A DNA stretch of 59,198 bases from a virus. Location: positions 1 to 59,198 of the IMG/VR virus record IMGVR_UViG_3300028854_000024; one strand, written 5' to 3'. This document shows, piece by piece, positions 32,154-40,389 of the stretch (position 1 is the stretch's first letter; the number at the start of each line of letters is the position of its first letter). The notes beneath the pieces are model-generated. The model saw nothing but the letters and a program-made list of their open reading frames with translations. It searched no databases and was not told where the DNA came from. The position numbers and the translations under genes are program-made.

Positions 32154-32705
32154 ATGGAAGCGTTAGAAGGCGAGCTGGTTAAAGTTTATTCTCCGGGTGA
32201 GATGTTGCCAGTGGAATACAAAACTGTGCTTAAAATCAGAGACCTGTGGGCTAACGGTCTTACCGATGATGAAGTTCGAGACCTGTTATCAATCACAAAA
32301 ACAAATTGGGATTTGCTAATGCAAGTCGTTGTCGATTTGGCTACAGGTGATAGAGACAACACCCTTCAATATGAAAAGTTTAAGGTAAAGACAGCTAAAC
32401 GTGGAAGAGAATTAGAGGGTCTTCGGCTTTTGGCTGAAGGTCGTGAAGAAATTGGAAACGCCATTAAATGTCATCAAATAGGCGCTGAAATGGATAAGAG
32501 TCTTGTCGAGGTTGGGCAAAAACTCGGTGTTCTTAAAGGTGAGGTAATTAAGATTCAAGGAGAAGTTAAGCATAGTGTTGAGTTGGCTGCTATATTTGCT
32601 CACCTTACGCCCGATAAACAAAAAGAGGCTGAAAAGGATATGGCGGAGCTAGGAATGCTGCTTATGAACTCAGGGGTAGATTTAGACAATGCAAACGGAA
32701 GCTGA
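32154..32705 (+). CDS. terS: Probable terminase small subunit
   Basis: The 183-residue protein is mostly helical. Residues 25-55 form a helix-turn-helix-like part (LWANGLTDDEVRDLLSI) and the middle is a long charged helix, as in small terminases that form rings on packaging DNA. The call rests on this layout and on the position before the large terminase, from which it is separated only by an HNH gene. No catalytic motif is expected. Confidence 0.65.
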   Translation: MEALEGELVKVYSPGEMLPVEYKTVLKIRDLWANGLTDDEVRDLLSITKTNWDLLMQVVVDLATGDRDNTLQYEKFKVKTAKRGRELEGLRLLAEGREEIGNAIKCHQIGAEMDKSLVEVGQKLGVLKGEVIKIQGEVKHSVELAAIFAHLTPDKQKEAEKDMAELGMLLMNSGVDLDNANGS

Positions 32706-32709
32706 ACAA

Positions 32710-33045
32710 ATGGATAATATAGTAGAACGTATTGTTAATAAACACACTGGCTGTCTGGTTACTAATATCTCTGGAAAGAGATTTGGAAACTTAGTGCCTT
32801 ATGAAATAGCTGACTATCGTCAGTCTCATGGAAAAATCGTATGGAAATGCAAATGTGATTGTGGGAATATTTGCGATGTTGCTGCTAAGAGAATGATTAG
32901 TGGCAAGACTAAAAGCTGTGGTTGTCTTTGGAAACAAATAGCTGGTAGAACGATAATTGATTTAACTGGCAATAGATTTGGTAAATGGACCGTAATGCGT
33001 TTAGCCCCTCATAACAGTGATGATGATGTATATGCAAAGATGTAA
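32710..33045 (+). pseudogene. HNH homing endonuclease, N-terminal part (frameshifted)
   Basis: The 111-residue reading has GKRFGNLVPYE, WKCKCDCGN and KTKSCGCL, the DNA-binding front common in phage HNH homing endonucleases, then a second GNRFGKWTV unit that breaks off at YAKM-stop. The expected continuation, a KRxxLEFTITKERF segment and nuclease core, follows in the +1 frame at 33017. Thus one ancestral gene seems split by a one- or two-base change near 33043. The ATG at 32689 is an alternative start. Confidence 0.65.
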
Positions 33046-33403
33046 GCGCGATGACTTGGAATTTACGATAACGAAAGAAAGATTTGGCGAGTTGATATTG
33101 GGAGATTGTGTCTATTGTTCAGCTAAACCAAGTAGGACTATAAGAGTTGGGTATCTAAAAAATCACCCTCATCCAACATTCAGATACAACGGCGTCAATA
33201 GGAAAAATAACAGTCTCGGATATATTGAAGGAAACGTGGTGTCTTGTTGCACAGCCTGCAATACGGTGAAGAATAAGTTTTTTAGTTTCGACGAATTCAA
33301 AGTAATGATGAACGCTTTGTTTGAATATAGGGCATCACAGGAAACAAATGAATCCGGAACAGCAAACAGCTATAACTACAAAAATTTTAGAAATACAAAG
33401 TAA
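33017..33403 (+). pseudogene. HNH homing endonuclease, C-terminal part
   Basis: The 128-residue reading has LEFTITKERFGELI, CVYCSAKPS, YNGVNRKNNSLGYIEGNV and CCTACNTVKNKFFSFDEF, a complete HNH core of the phage homing type. It lacks its own convincing start: three ATG codons at 33017 carry no ribosome site. It may still be made by reinitiation or frameshifting. Its last 56 bases overlap the large terminase start. Confidence 0.7.
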
Positions 33404-35084
33404 ATATGGCGTCGATTTAGATATCGGGCAATTCAAAGCAATTGCCCCATCGATAGCAAAGTCTTGTCCAGTGACGTGGGGGATGCAGTATAGGGCGCTA
33501 AAAGGCGAGCCGTATCGTTTTAGTATTCCTGAGTCTAAACGAGATGATACTAAAAATTGGGTTGCACATCGTCCATTTCTAGCTCAAATGTTAGGCGACC
33601 AAGCTAAGAGTAAATGTTATGAGAAATCTCGTCAGTGTGGAGCTTCCGAGTCGTCTGTGACTGAAGTGTTGTGGTTCCTATCTCAGCATGATAGAACAAA
33701 AGCAATGTACGTCTTTCCAACCAAACAACAGATGGAGGATTTTGCTAACACTCGTATTAATGAAGCTTTGAGCGAAACGCTATATATGAAAAATCTCCAA
33801 CAAAAGGGAGATTTGGATAACGTTGGAGCTAAAAAAATAGGCAAGAGCTTCCTTTTTATGCGTTCTGGTCAAACGTCTAGACTTGGTGAAGGTGTTGATG
33901 CTGATGTCTTGTATATTGACGAAAAAGATCGTATGAGCGATAAGGTGGAAGCAGCCTTCGAACAATCCTTGTCTTCTTCACGTTATGGTCTAATCCGTGA
34001 ATTCAGTACCCCAACACTCCCCGGTGTTGGTATCGATAAGAGCTTTTCTAAGAGCAGCCAAAACTTCTGGTTCGTTAAGTGTACCTCAGGTCACTCTCAA
34101 ACATTAAATTTCGAAGACAACATCCAACAACTAAGAGACCTAGACCAAACTGATGAATATATTCCGCCCGGTAGTTACAAATACAAATGTGCTCACGCTG
34201 GATGTGTTTCGGAGGTTAATAGATGGGATGGTGTATGGGTTCCAAAGTATCCCGATAAGGGACATGATGACGCTGGGTACAACATAAGCCAACTATCATG
34301 CGTATGGATCAGCGCCGACCAAGTAATGCGCCAGCTAAAGAAATATAAGTTCATGGATATCTTCTACAATTACGTCCTTGGATTACCATACTCCAGCAAC
34401 GATGGATTGATTTCAGAAGATGCTTTGATGAGGCAGTTGGACGCTACTAGGACCATTCCGATGATACGAAGGCCAGAGTATGCAGCCGTTGTAGCTGGTA
34501 TCGACTGGGGGTATTTTAACTGGATGGTGGTGTTGGGCAAGAGAAAGGATGGAAAGGTTGAAGTGGCCGGTTTGTATGTGGTGCAAGATAGCCCAGATGT
34601 TTTGAATACTGCTAAGGAGTTTGCTCGCATACTAGGAGGGTTTAACCCAAACTACATAGTTGCCGATTTGGGATATGGACGAGATCGTAACGATTATCTA
34701 TTGAAGGCATTTCCAGACCGTTTGTATAGTTGCAGCTACACGTCTGGAACAGCGAAAGACAAGATATTCCAGCCTGTATGGAACGAACAAGGACATAGAG
34801 TTTCGGTTGATAGAACTATGCATTTGAGAAATATGCTGGAAGATGTAAAGCAGCGAAAGATTTGGTTTCCAGGCAATCTAGAACAATACAAAACATTCTT
34901 CAAGCATATTTTGAATTTGGCTTTAATTCACGAGGAAGTTGAAGACCCAAACAGCGCAGATTTACAAATTATTGAGAAGATAGGTAAGAAGGGAGATGAT
35001 CATTACGCTCACAGCTTTGCTTATGCGCTTTTGGCTTTACATAAGTTGATGGACACTGGGCAGTTTGGATACCACTTCCTTTAG
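33348..35084 (+). CDS. terL: Terminase large subunit
   Basis: The 578-residue protein has the packaging ATPase motifs: a Walker A variant EKSRQCGASESS, Walker B DVLYIDEKDRM and coupling motif STPT. The C-terminal RNase H-like nuclease shows VAGIDWGYFNW, YIVADLGYGRDRNDYL and DDHYAHSFAYALLAL, holding the metal-binding acids. It drives DNA into the prohead and cuts it. I chose ATG 33348 with AGGAAA upstream, in preference to 33321. It starts inside the HNH reading. Confidence 0.92.
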   Translation: MNPEQQTAITTKILEIQSKYGVDLDIGQFKAIAPSIAKSCPVTWGMQYRALKGEPYRFSIPESKRDDTKNWVAHRPFLAQMLGDQAKSKCYEKSRQCGASESSVTEVLWFLSQHDRTKAMYVFPTKQQMEDFANTRINEALSETLYMKNLQQKGDLDNVGAKKIGKSFLFMRSGQTSRLGEGVDADVLYIDEKDRMSDKVEAAFEQSLSSSRYGLIREFSTPTLPGVGIDKSFSKSSQNFWFVKCTSGHSQTLNFEDNIQQLRDLDQTDEYIPPGSYKYKCAHAGCVSEVNRWDGVWVPKYPDKGHDDAGYNISQLSCVWISADQVMRQLKKYKFMDIFYNYVLGLPYSSNDGLISEDALMRQLDATRTIPMIRRPEYAAVVAGIDWGYFNWMVVLGKRKDGKVEVAGLYVVQDSPDVLNTAKEFARILGGFNPNYIVADLGYGRDRNDYLLKAFPDRLYSCSYTSGTAKDKIFQPVWNEQGHRVSVDRTMHLRNMLEDVKQRKIWFPGNLEQYKTFFKHILNLALIHEEVEDPNSADLQIIEKIGKKGDDHYAHSFAYALLALHKLMDTGQFGYHFL

Positions 35085-35142
35085 GATAACGCTTGCTTTT
35101 GATTGCGGCGGAACTTAAACTTTACTTTGGGGTGTGATTAAT

Positions 35143-35880
35143 ATGAACATCGCAGCCAAAGTTGCGCAACGTAAGCAAGAGCATCCAGAAATGTATTGTC
35201 CTCAGAAAGGTTGTTTGTGGAAGACGGATGGATCGCATTGCCCACGTCACCAGCCACAAGTTGCACCACCATCGGAGAAGTCTATGGATTTGTTTGGAGA
35301 TTTATTAGACAAGGGCGCTGCTGGAAGACATTTGTTTAGTGATAAGCATACGAAAGACGCAGATTGTAAGGGAAATATTAATCCCGCAACACAGATGTGC
35401 AACGGATGTGGCGTTTTACACGGCGACCCATGCCCTACCTGTAAAGGGAAAGGATTCCACACAGAAACATGTCCAGATTCAGATGCCAATAAATCGGTTG
35501 GAGACAGCAAAATGAATAAGAGTGTCGAGGTTCTAGACGAATTGGTTGTTCTATCCGATGTGATGTTTAAAGGTTTTGACAAAGTTTCTCAACACGAATC
35601 TAGGCAATCAGCGAAGAAAGATTACACAAGAACACAACGGCTCCGTCCTTCTAAGAATTATCACCCAGTTGATACAACAGTCGCTTTAAATTCAGCTAAT
35701 AAGAATTGGAAGGATAAGAAGAGATCGTCTGGTGATACAGATGCAATCAAAGATTTGAGTAAGAAGAATTATGAATTTTTACATGGTAGAGGTCCGGTAG
35801 CACCTAAACAAACAGAAGCGAAGCCTATGAATCTACCTAAATCTATTGGCAAATCTGCCAAGTTCACGTTTGGAAAATAG
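35143..35880 (+). CDS. Hypothetical protein with DnaJ-like Cys motifs
   Basis: The 245-residue protein has an N-terminal Cys/His region (YCPQKGCLWK, HCPRHQP), a middle with CNGCGVLHGDPCPTCKGKGF, which contains a CxxCxGxG element, and a basic, disordered C-terminal half (KKDYTRTQRLRPSKNYHP). It may be a zinc-dependent adaptor in head assembly. Start chosen at ATG 35143 over the GTG at 35134 because of spacing to GGGG. Its role is unknown. Confidence 0.55.
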   Translation: MNIAAKVAQRKQEHPEMYCPQKGCLWKTDGSHCPRHQPQVAPPSEKSMDLFGDLLDKGAAGRHLFSDKHTKDADCKGNINPATQMCNGCGVLHGDPCPTCKGKGFHTETCPDSDANKSVGDSKMNKSVEVLDELVVLSDVMFKGFDKVSQHESRQSAKKDYTRTQRLRPSKNYHPVDTTVALNSANKNWKDKKRSSGDTDAIKDLSKKNYEFLHGRGPVAPKQTEAKPMNLPKSIGKSAKFTFGK

Positions 35881-35881
35881 A

Positions 35882-36121
35882 ATGATTGATGAATTGGTGA
35901 CTTTAGCGAAAAAATATCGAGACGCTAATGATGATTTAGCTGGATTGGTTCAGTTTGCGAAAAGTATAGCGACTGATTCAGAACCAGCCATCACATCCAA
36001 TGTAAGATCGTTCAAACGGATCAACATGGCAAAACAGCAAGCAACGAGAGTAAACTCTTTCAAGCGACGTAGATTTAAGAATCCCGGAGCTGGATCGGCA
36101 GCACCACCAATTGGTGAATAA
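35882..36121 (+). CDS. Hypothetical basic protein, 79 residues
   Basis: Not recognised. It has an acidic helix first (DELVTLAKKYRDANDDLAG) and a strongly basic tail (NSFKRRRFKNPG). I use the ATG one base after the previous stop, with GGAAAA upstream. The last base overlaps the next start (TAATG). Confidence 0.5.
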   Translation: MIDELVTLAKKYRDANDDLAGLVQFAKSIATDSEPAITSNVRSFKRINMAKQQATRVNSFKRRRFKNPGAGSAAPPIGE

Positions 36122-36312
36122 TGGTTTGTCCAAAATGCGAAGGAAGTAGTATAATTACTATAGATATGGAGCGACCACCTCGACTATTCGAGTGTGCTAG
36201 CTGTAGACATCGTTTCCATGTTATTGGTTTTGATGCTAACGATATAGAAATTGCTGCAAGCGCTCCTATGAGCGGAATGGGAATCTTAATGGGTTTTTAC
36301 GGAAGACAATGA
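36121..36312 (+). CDS. Zinc-ribbon protein, 63 residues
   Basis: MVCPKCEGSS and CASCRHRFH form a standard zinc ribbon in the first 35 residues; the rest is hydrophobic and Gly/Met-rich (PMSGMGILMGFYG). Start and stop overlap both neighbours, so it is made in a coupled set. Function unknown. Confidence 0.65.
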   Translation: MVCPKCEGSSIITIDMERPPRLFECASCRHRFHVIGFDANDIEIAASAPMSGMGILMGFYGRQ

Positions 36313-36551
36313 AAATTGTATTGTTGGATATAGGAAATGGGCATACTGTTCACTCCGACAGGGTGACTAGTATTTTGAAATACGGTTCTAGAAGTCTCAA
36401 AAGACTTAAAGAACAATACGAAAAACAAAACCGCTGCATTGATGTCAGTGGTGCTAAAAAAGTTAGTGCCCTAATCCTCGTTGATGGATATTTATTCTGT
36501 TCATCTGTATCCAGCGATACGCTGAACAAACGCCGTGAAAATATCGAATAG
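36309..36551 (+). CDS. RemA-like protein (DUF370 family)
   Basis: The 80-residue protein follows the RemA pattern along its whole length: LDIGNGHTVHSDRVTSIL, SRSLKRLKEQ, an IDVSGAKKVSALILVDG core and SSVSSDTLNKR. In Bacillus, RemA forms rings that bind repeated DNA and activate matrix genes. In a phage it could regulate late genes or organise DNA. The match is by eye, not by search. It lies four bases into the previous gene and just upstream of the 1271-residue protein. Confidence 0.65.
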   Translation: MKIVLLDIGNGHTVHSDRVTSILKYGSRSLKRLKEQYEKQNRCIDVSGAKKVSALILVDGYLFCSSVSSDTLNKRRENIE

Positions 36552-36573
36552 CCTATTGTTATTCGGAGTGAAA

Positions 36574-39500
36574 ATGTTTAAAGAATTAGATGATTATTTA
36601 GGTAAGAGCGAACCTCAACTATTTGAGGATTTGATTGTAAAGGGAATGGCTCCGTTTGGCAAGCCAAAACTTCCAAATATTAAAGGAAATCAAGCTGCAG
36701 CAAATGCAGCTCCGGGAGCTGGAGCTCCAGGTGCTCAATCTGGTGAGGTAACTAAGCTAATACTCAACGGAGGTGCAGTTCCAGTAATTGTTCCGACAAT
36801 TAATGGACCACAAGAACAGCAGATGGCTATAGAAAATGTAACCGACGCACCATTTTCAACGCCATCTCCAATTAAACCAACTTTAACTTTTAATAAGCCA
36901 AATGAAGATAAAAAAACTTCTCCACAGCCTCAATCTTCAGCAACCCCCGGTCCAAATTCACCAGCGCCAACTACGAGTTCTCCAGAATCGACTGTTAACG
37001 AACAGAGTGCCGCAGCATCTAAACCAGACGGTGCGAAAGCAAGACCGATGGTCAGTACTCAACCCATTCGTGATAAGAAGGACGGTCAGAAGCTTGCTCA
37101 ACTAGACCCAACGAAGAGCGCTTCTATCGAATATAATCACACCCCTAAATCTAAGTGGTATGAAGACAAACTACAACATGGTGATGATGTATCGTTTCAG
37201 GGATATCACCCCGATCCAACAATTGGTTTAGGGCCAAATGGTAAAGGATTTACAGCTAACGGAACGGTTGTGGCAAAGAATCCAGAAAAGAAAACCGTGA
37301 CGGTTAAGAAACCGAATGGAGACCTTGTAGAGTTCTTTTACGGAGATATAAATCATTATGAGAGGCCTGACGAAACTGGCAAAGTAAACAAATACAAGTT
37401 TAGCGAAGGTGTTCACGTTCCCTCAGTTGGAGCACCTACACAAGAAGCACAGAAAATTATCCCTGTTGATCAGCAAATGCAAATGAAGGCCGATCAGATG
37501 AAACATCGGCAGAATAAACTTCAGCTATTAGCCCAACATCTTAAACCAGCAGACTGGATTGGATATTACGCTCCTGATGTAAAAACTGGCGAATATCAGA
37601 TGCATTATGGACACGTAGTAGAATCCGCACCACCAACGCCAACAGTGGCTGGAAAAGATGGAAAACAAGCTAAGGCACAAGGGCCAAACCCTAATCAAAA
37701 AATTCTTGTTTGGGATGGTGAAAAGTCTATTCCTGTTCCTATGGGGATGGTAGAAACATTTGCTCGAGAGCATCCAATTCACGGAGAATTGGAGCATTTC
37801 GGTTACGACGCCAAGAAGGGTGGAATGTCTAAACTCGATTATGCTATGGGTGCTGAACCTCCGGTTAAACCGAGCGAATATGCCAAACTTCCAGAAGATG
37901 AACAAGCTGTTGAAGAGAAGCCGCTTAAGCCAGATCAGATACATCCTGATATCGAACCGCTTGAGCAGTTTGAAGAACAGAAGAAGGAAGAGACTGCACC
38001 AGAACAACCCGACAATCTTGATCAGTATGCACATTTGAAACCAGAACACTTTGATAGTGCAACGATGGCATTAGACAAGATTAATAACTATATGAAGTCT
38101 AATTCAGATGTACCTTTTAAGGTACTGAAGGCTCGTCACGACCTACACGTTGGAAATAACATCGACTCAGCTTCAAAAATCATTCATCAATTCGTAGATA
38201 ATAATGGAGCTGTTGATTCGATAGCCCCACCAAAGACGATGCAAGATTTCGAGCAATTGGTCGGGGCTAAGGTTTCAGACCCAAACTTCCTCACTGTAGC
38301 TGAGCAGAAATTAGCATCTGATAAGCCAGCGTCTGAATATCTCGATAGGATGCAAACCAACACTATTAAAACCCTCCAGTGGTTAGCAACTAAACACGGA
38401 TTCAAGGGGTTGTCAGATAGGCTTGGAAAAGTTGATGCATCCAAAGACAATAGAGAACTACTTGATGTATATAAAGCATTTCTACAGCGAAATGTAGACC
38501 TGCCAGTTGCATCAGCCGGTAAACCATTGCCTCCTCCGTTTGATATACATACTCCTACCGATGAACATATTGATATGGCGAACCATTTAGAAGAATTGAG
38601 AAATCATCTCCAAGATAAAAAGCTTCTAACCCCGAGCTACGAGCAAAGAGCGGATACGTTGGCTCAACATCTTGAAACCGACCCAGATAGCAAATGGGTA
38701 AACAAAACATTCAATCAGATGCACAGATTTGCCAATGACACTGGAGTAGACGACCCGATGTTCCAGTTTGATACTTTGAAGGAACAATATGAAAAGGCTG
38801 GTGAAATTGAAGACCCAGAGAAGAGAACTGAAGCTCAACGAGTAATCGAAGGTGTTCAAAGCATGTCTCTCGATCCTGCAAAAGCTGTGAAGAAGCTTGG
38901 CAAACTTATGGAAGAGAGCGGAATCAAGGTTGAATTACCTGAATCTGAGGAAGAAATGCCATCGAAGACGGCTTATGCAAAGCTACAAAGTGTTAAGAAT
39001 GGTGTAGCTATGCATAAGCAAACCAAAGTGCTACAAAACAACATAGATCAACTTGGCAAAGAGGTTGATAAATACCAAGAAGAAAAAGCTTCTGTTCCGT
39101 CAGAAGAAGGGACAAAAGGGCTACAAGTACCAACGTCTCCTGCAGCGTCTGGACCAGCTACTAAAGATAAGGCGCTGTATTTTAAAGTTAGAGACCTTCG
39201 CAATACTATTGTAGGTGCTGAAAAGAACTTACAAAAATTTTACGCTGGTGGTGGTACATCCTCAGAATACATCCAAGACCCGGCTATTAAGGCTATGAAA
39301 CACGCCTTAAAATCGGCGATTGATGATTATAATCTACAGGGAAAAAAGTTGGCAGATGTAGATGGAAAAGAGTTTGAACCATATGTCTCTAAGATAGAAC
39401 ACCCAGTAGATGAGCAACAAGTAAAAGCCAAAGAAGAGCATAACAAAACGGTTCAAGATGGTGTTAATCACATGGCTGATGTAGCCGTAAAAAGATTCCA

Positions 39501-40389
39501 ACAAAAACGTAATAATATTCTTGAGAATTCGCAGTTTTATTCGCCGGATATTCAAAGCGACATAGCGAATATCAACCATGCCATCCAACAATCTGGCAAG
39601 TCGGGCAAATATCTGGATATGGGTATGGCTAAAACGAATTTCGGGTTGAAGCTGATAAACGCATATCACGCCTTTTTGGCCGAAAAACAAGAAGCCGATG
39701 AATATTACGATAACTGGTCGGAGAAATCGTTAGTTAAACTCATTGAAGCCGAGAAGATTCTAGCCCGTAGAGATATTAGTATCGCCTTACGCAAATCGTT
39801 CTATAACGATGTGAACTCTAATGATTTGACACGGTGTACAGAACTTCTTGGTGCGTACTTTGATGAATTCATAGATTCCTTTATGACCACCTACAAGGCT
39901 ATCCCTGTAGATGTTCGTAAAACTGGAAATCGTGCATTACTTAAAGGCCTCATCAAAGACGTAATCAAGAACAACGAATTTTCAGCATCTACGATGCAGG
40001 AAGATTTCACAGCGCCGTTGACTGACGACGTAATCAAATCTATGGGCCAAAAAATTGCAACTATTGCAACCGACTTCAGAATGGAAACAAAACCGATGTT
40101 TGTTTTCGATCTGAACAAGTCTGACACTAGTTCTAAATCCATACATAGAGAACCTGTAATTCATAATCTAAGTTTGATCAAGTCTGACAAAGTAAGCAGC
40201 GCAGAACAATGGGTAGAGCGTTTGGTATATATTGAAAACATTATGTATAAGGCTGGATTGTTCCCATACAGAACTAACGCCAATAGGTTTAAGAAGTTTG
40301 TAAAAGATAATGATGAAGTTGCTCTTAAATCGTTCTACAACGAATGCGTAGAGCAACTTAATAAAAGTGTAGTTGACGAGGGGTTATAA
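36574..40389 (+). CDS. Giant head-module protein, 1271 residues
   Basis: Not recognised as a family. Residues 40-180 are Pro/Ala/Gln-rich linker. Around 205-270 lies a small beta-barrel-like part (HGDDVSFQGYHP, FTANGTVVAKN, TVTVKKPNGD), and a second similar one follows near 325-390. The rest is mostly helical and charged, probably coiled coil. I chose ATG 36574 for GGAGTG upstream. It is encoded directly before the portal (one-base overlap), so it may be packed in the head, ejected with DNA or act as a scaffold. Confidence 0.6.
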   Translation: MFKELDDYLGKSEPQLFEDLIVKGMAPFGKPKLPNIKGNQAAANAAPGAGAPGAQSGEVTKLILNGGAVPVIVPTINGPQEQQMAIENVTDAPFSTPSPIKPTLTFNKPNEDKKTSPQPQSSATPGPNSPAPTTSSPESTVNEQSAAASKPDGAKARPMVSTQPIRDKKDGQKLAQLDPTKSASIEYNHTPKSKWYEDKLQHGDDVSFQGYHPDPTIGLGPNGKGFTANGTVVAKNPEKKTVTVKKPNGDLVEFFYGDINHYERPDETGKVNKYKFSEGVHVPSVGAPTQEAQKIIPVDQQMQMKADQMKHRQNKLQLLAQHLKPADWIGYYAPDVKTGEYQMHYGHVVESAPPTPTVAGKDGKQAKAQGPNPNQKILVWDGEKSIPVPMGMVETFAREHPIHGELEHFGYDAKKGGMSKLDYAMGAEPPVKPSEYAKLPEDEQAVEEKPLKPDQIHPDIEPLEQFEEQKKEETAPEQPDNLDQYAHLKPEHFDSATMALDKINNYMKSNSDVPFKVLKARHDLHVGNNIDSASKIIHQFVDNNGAVDSIAPPKTMQDFEQLVGAKVSDPNFLTVAEQKLASDKPASEYLDRMQTNTIKTLQWLATKHGFKGLSDRLGKVDASKDNRELLDVYKAFLQRNVDLPVASAGKPLPPPFDIHTPTDEHIDMANHLEELRNHLQDKKLLTPSYEQRADTLAQHLETDPDSKWVNKTFNQMHRFANDTGVDDPMFQFDTLKEQYEKAGEIEDPEKRTEAQRVIEGVQSMSLDPAKAVKKLGKLMEESGIKVELPESEEEMPSKTAYAKLQSVKNGVAMHKQTKVLQNNIDQLGKEVDKYQEEKASVPSEEGTKGLQVPTSPAASGPATKDKALYFKVRDLRNTIVGAEKNLQKFYAGGGTSSEYIQDPAIKAMKHALKSAIDDYNLQGKKLADVDGKEFEPYVSKIEHPVDEQQVKAKEEHNKTVQDGVNHMADVAVKRFQQKRNNILENSQFYSPDIQSDIANINHAIQQSGKSGKYLDMGMAKTNFGLKLINAYHAFLAEKQEADEYYDNWSEKSLVKLIEAEKILARRDISIALRKSFYNDVNSNDLTRCTELLGAYFDEFIDSFMTTYKAIPVDVRKTGNRALLKGLIKDVIKNNEFSASTMQEDFTAPLTDDVIKSMGQKIATIATDFRMETKPMFVFDLNKSDTSSKSIHREPVIHNLSLIKSDKVSSAEQWVERLVYIENIMYKAGLFPYRTNANRFKKFVKDNDEVALKSFYNECVEQLNKSVVDEGL

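Noticed and set aside
37528-38049. Minus-strand gene of 173 residues
   Set aside because: It is the mirror of the 1271-residue protein; its hydrophobic, Phe/Leu-rich content is typical of antisense of charged helical coding DNA.
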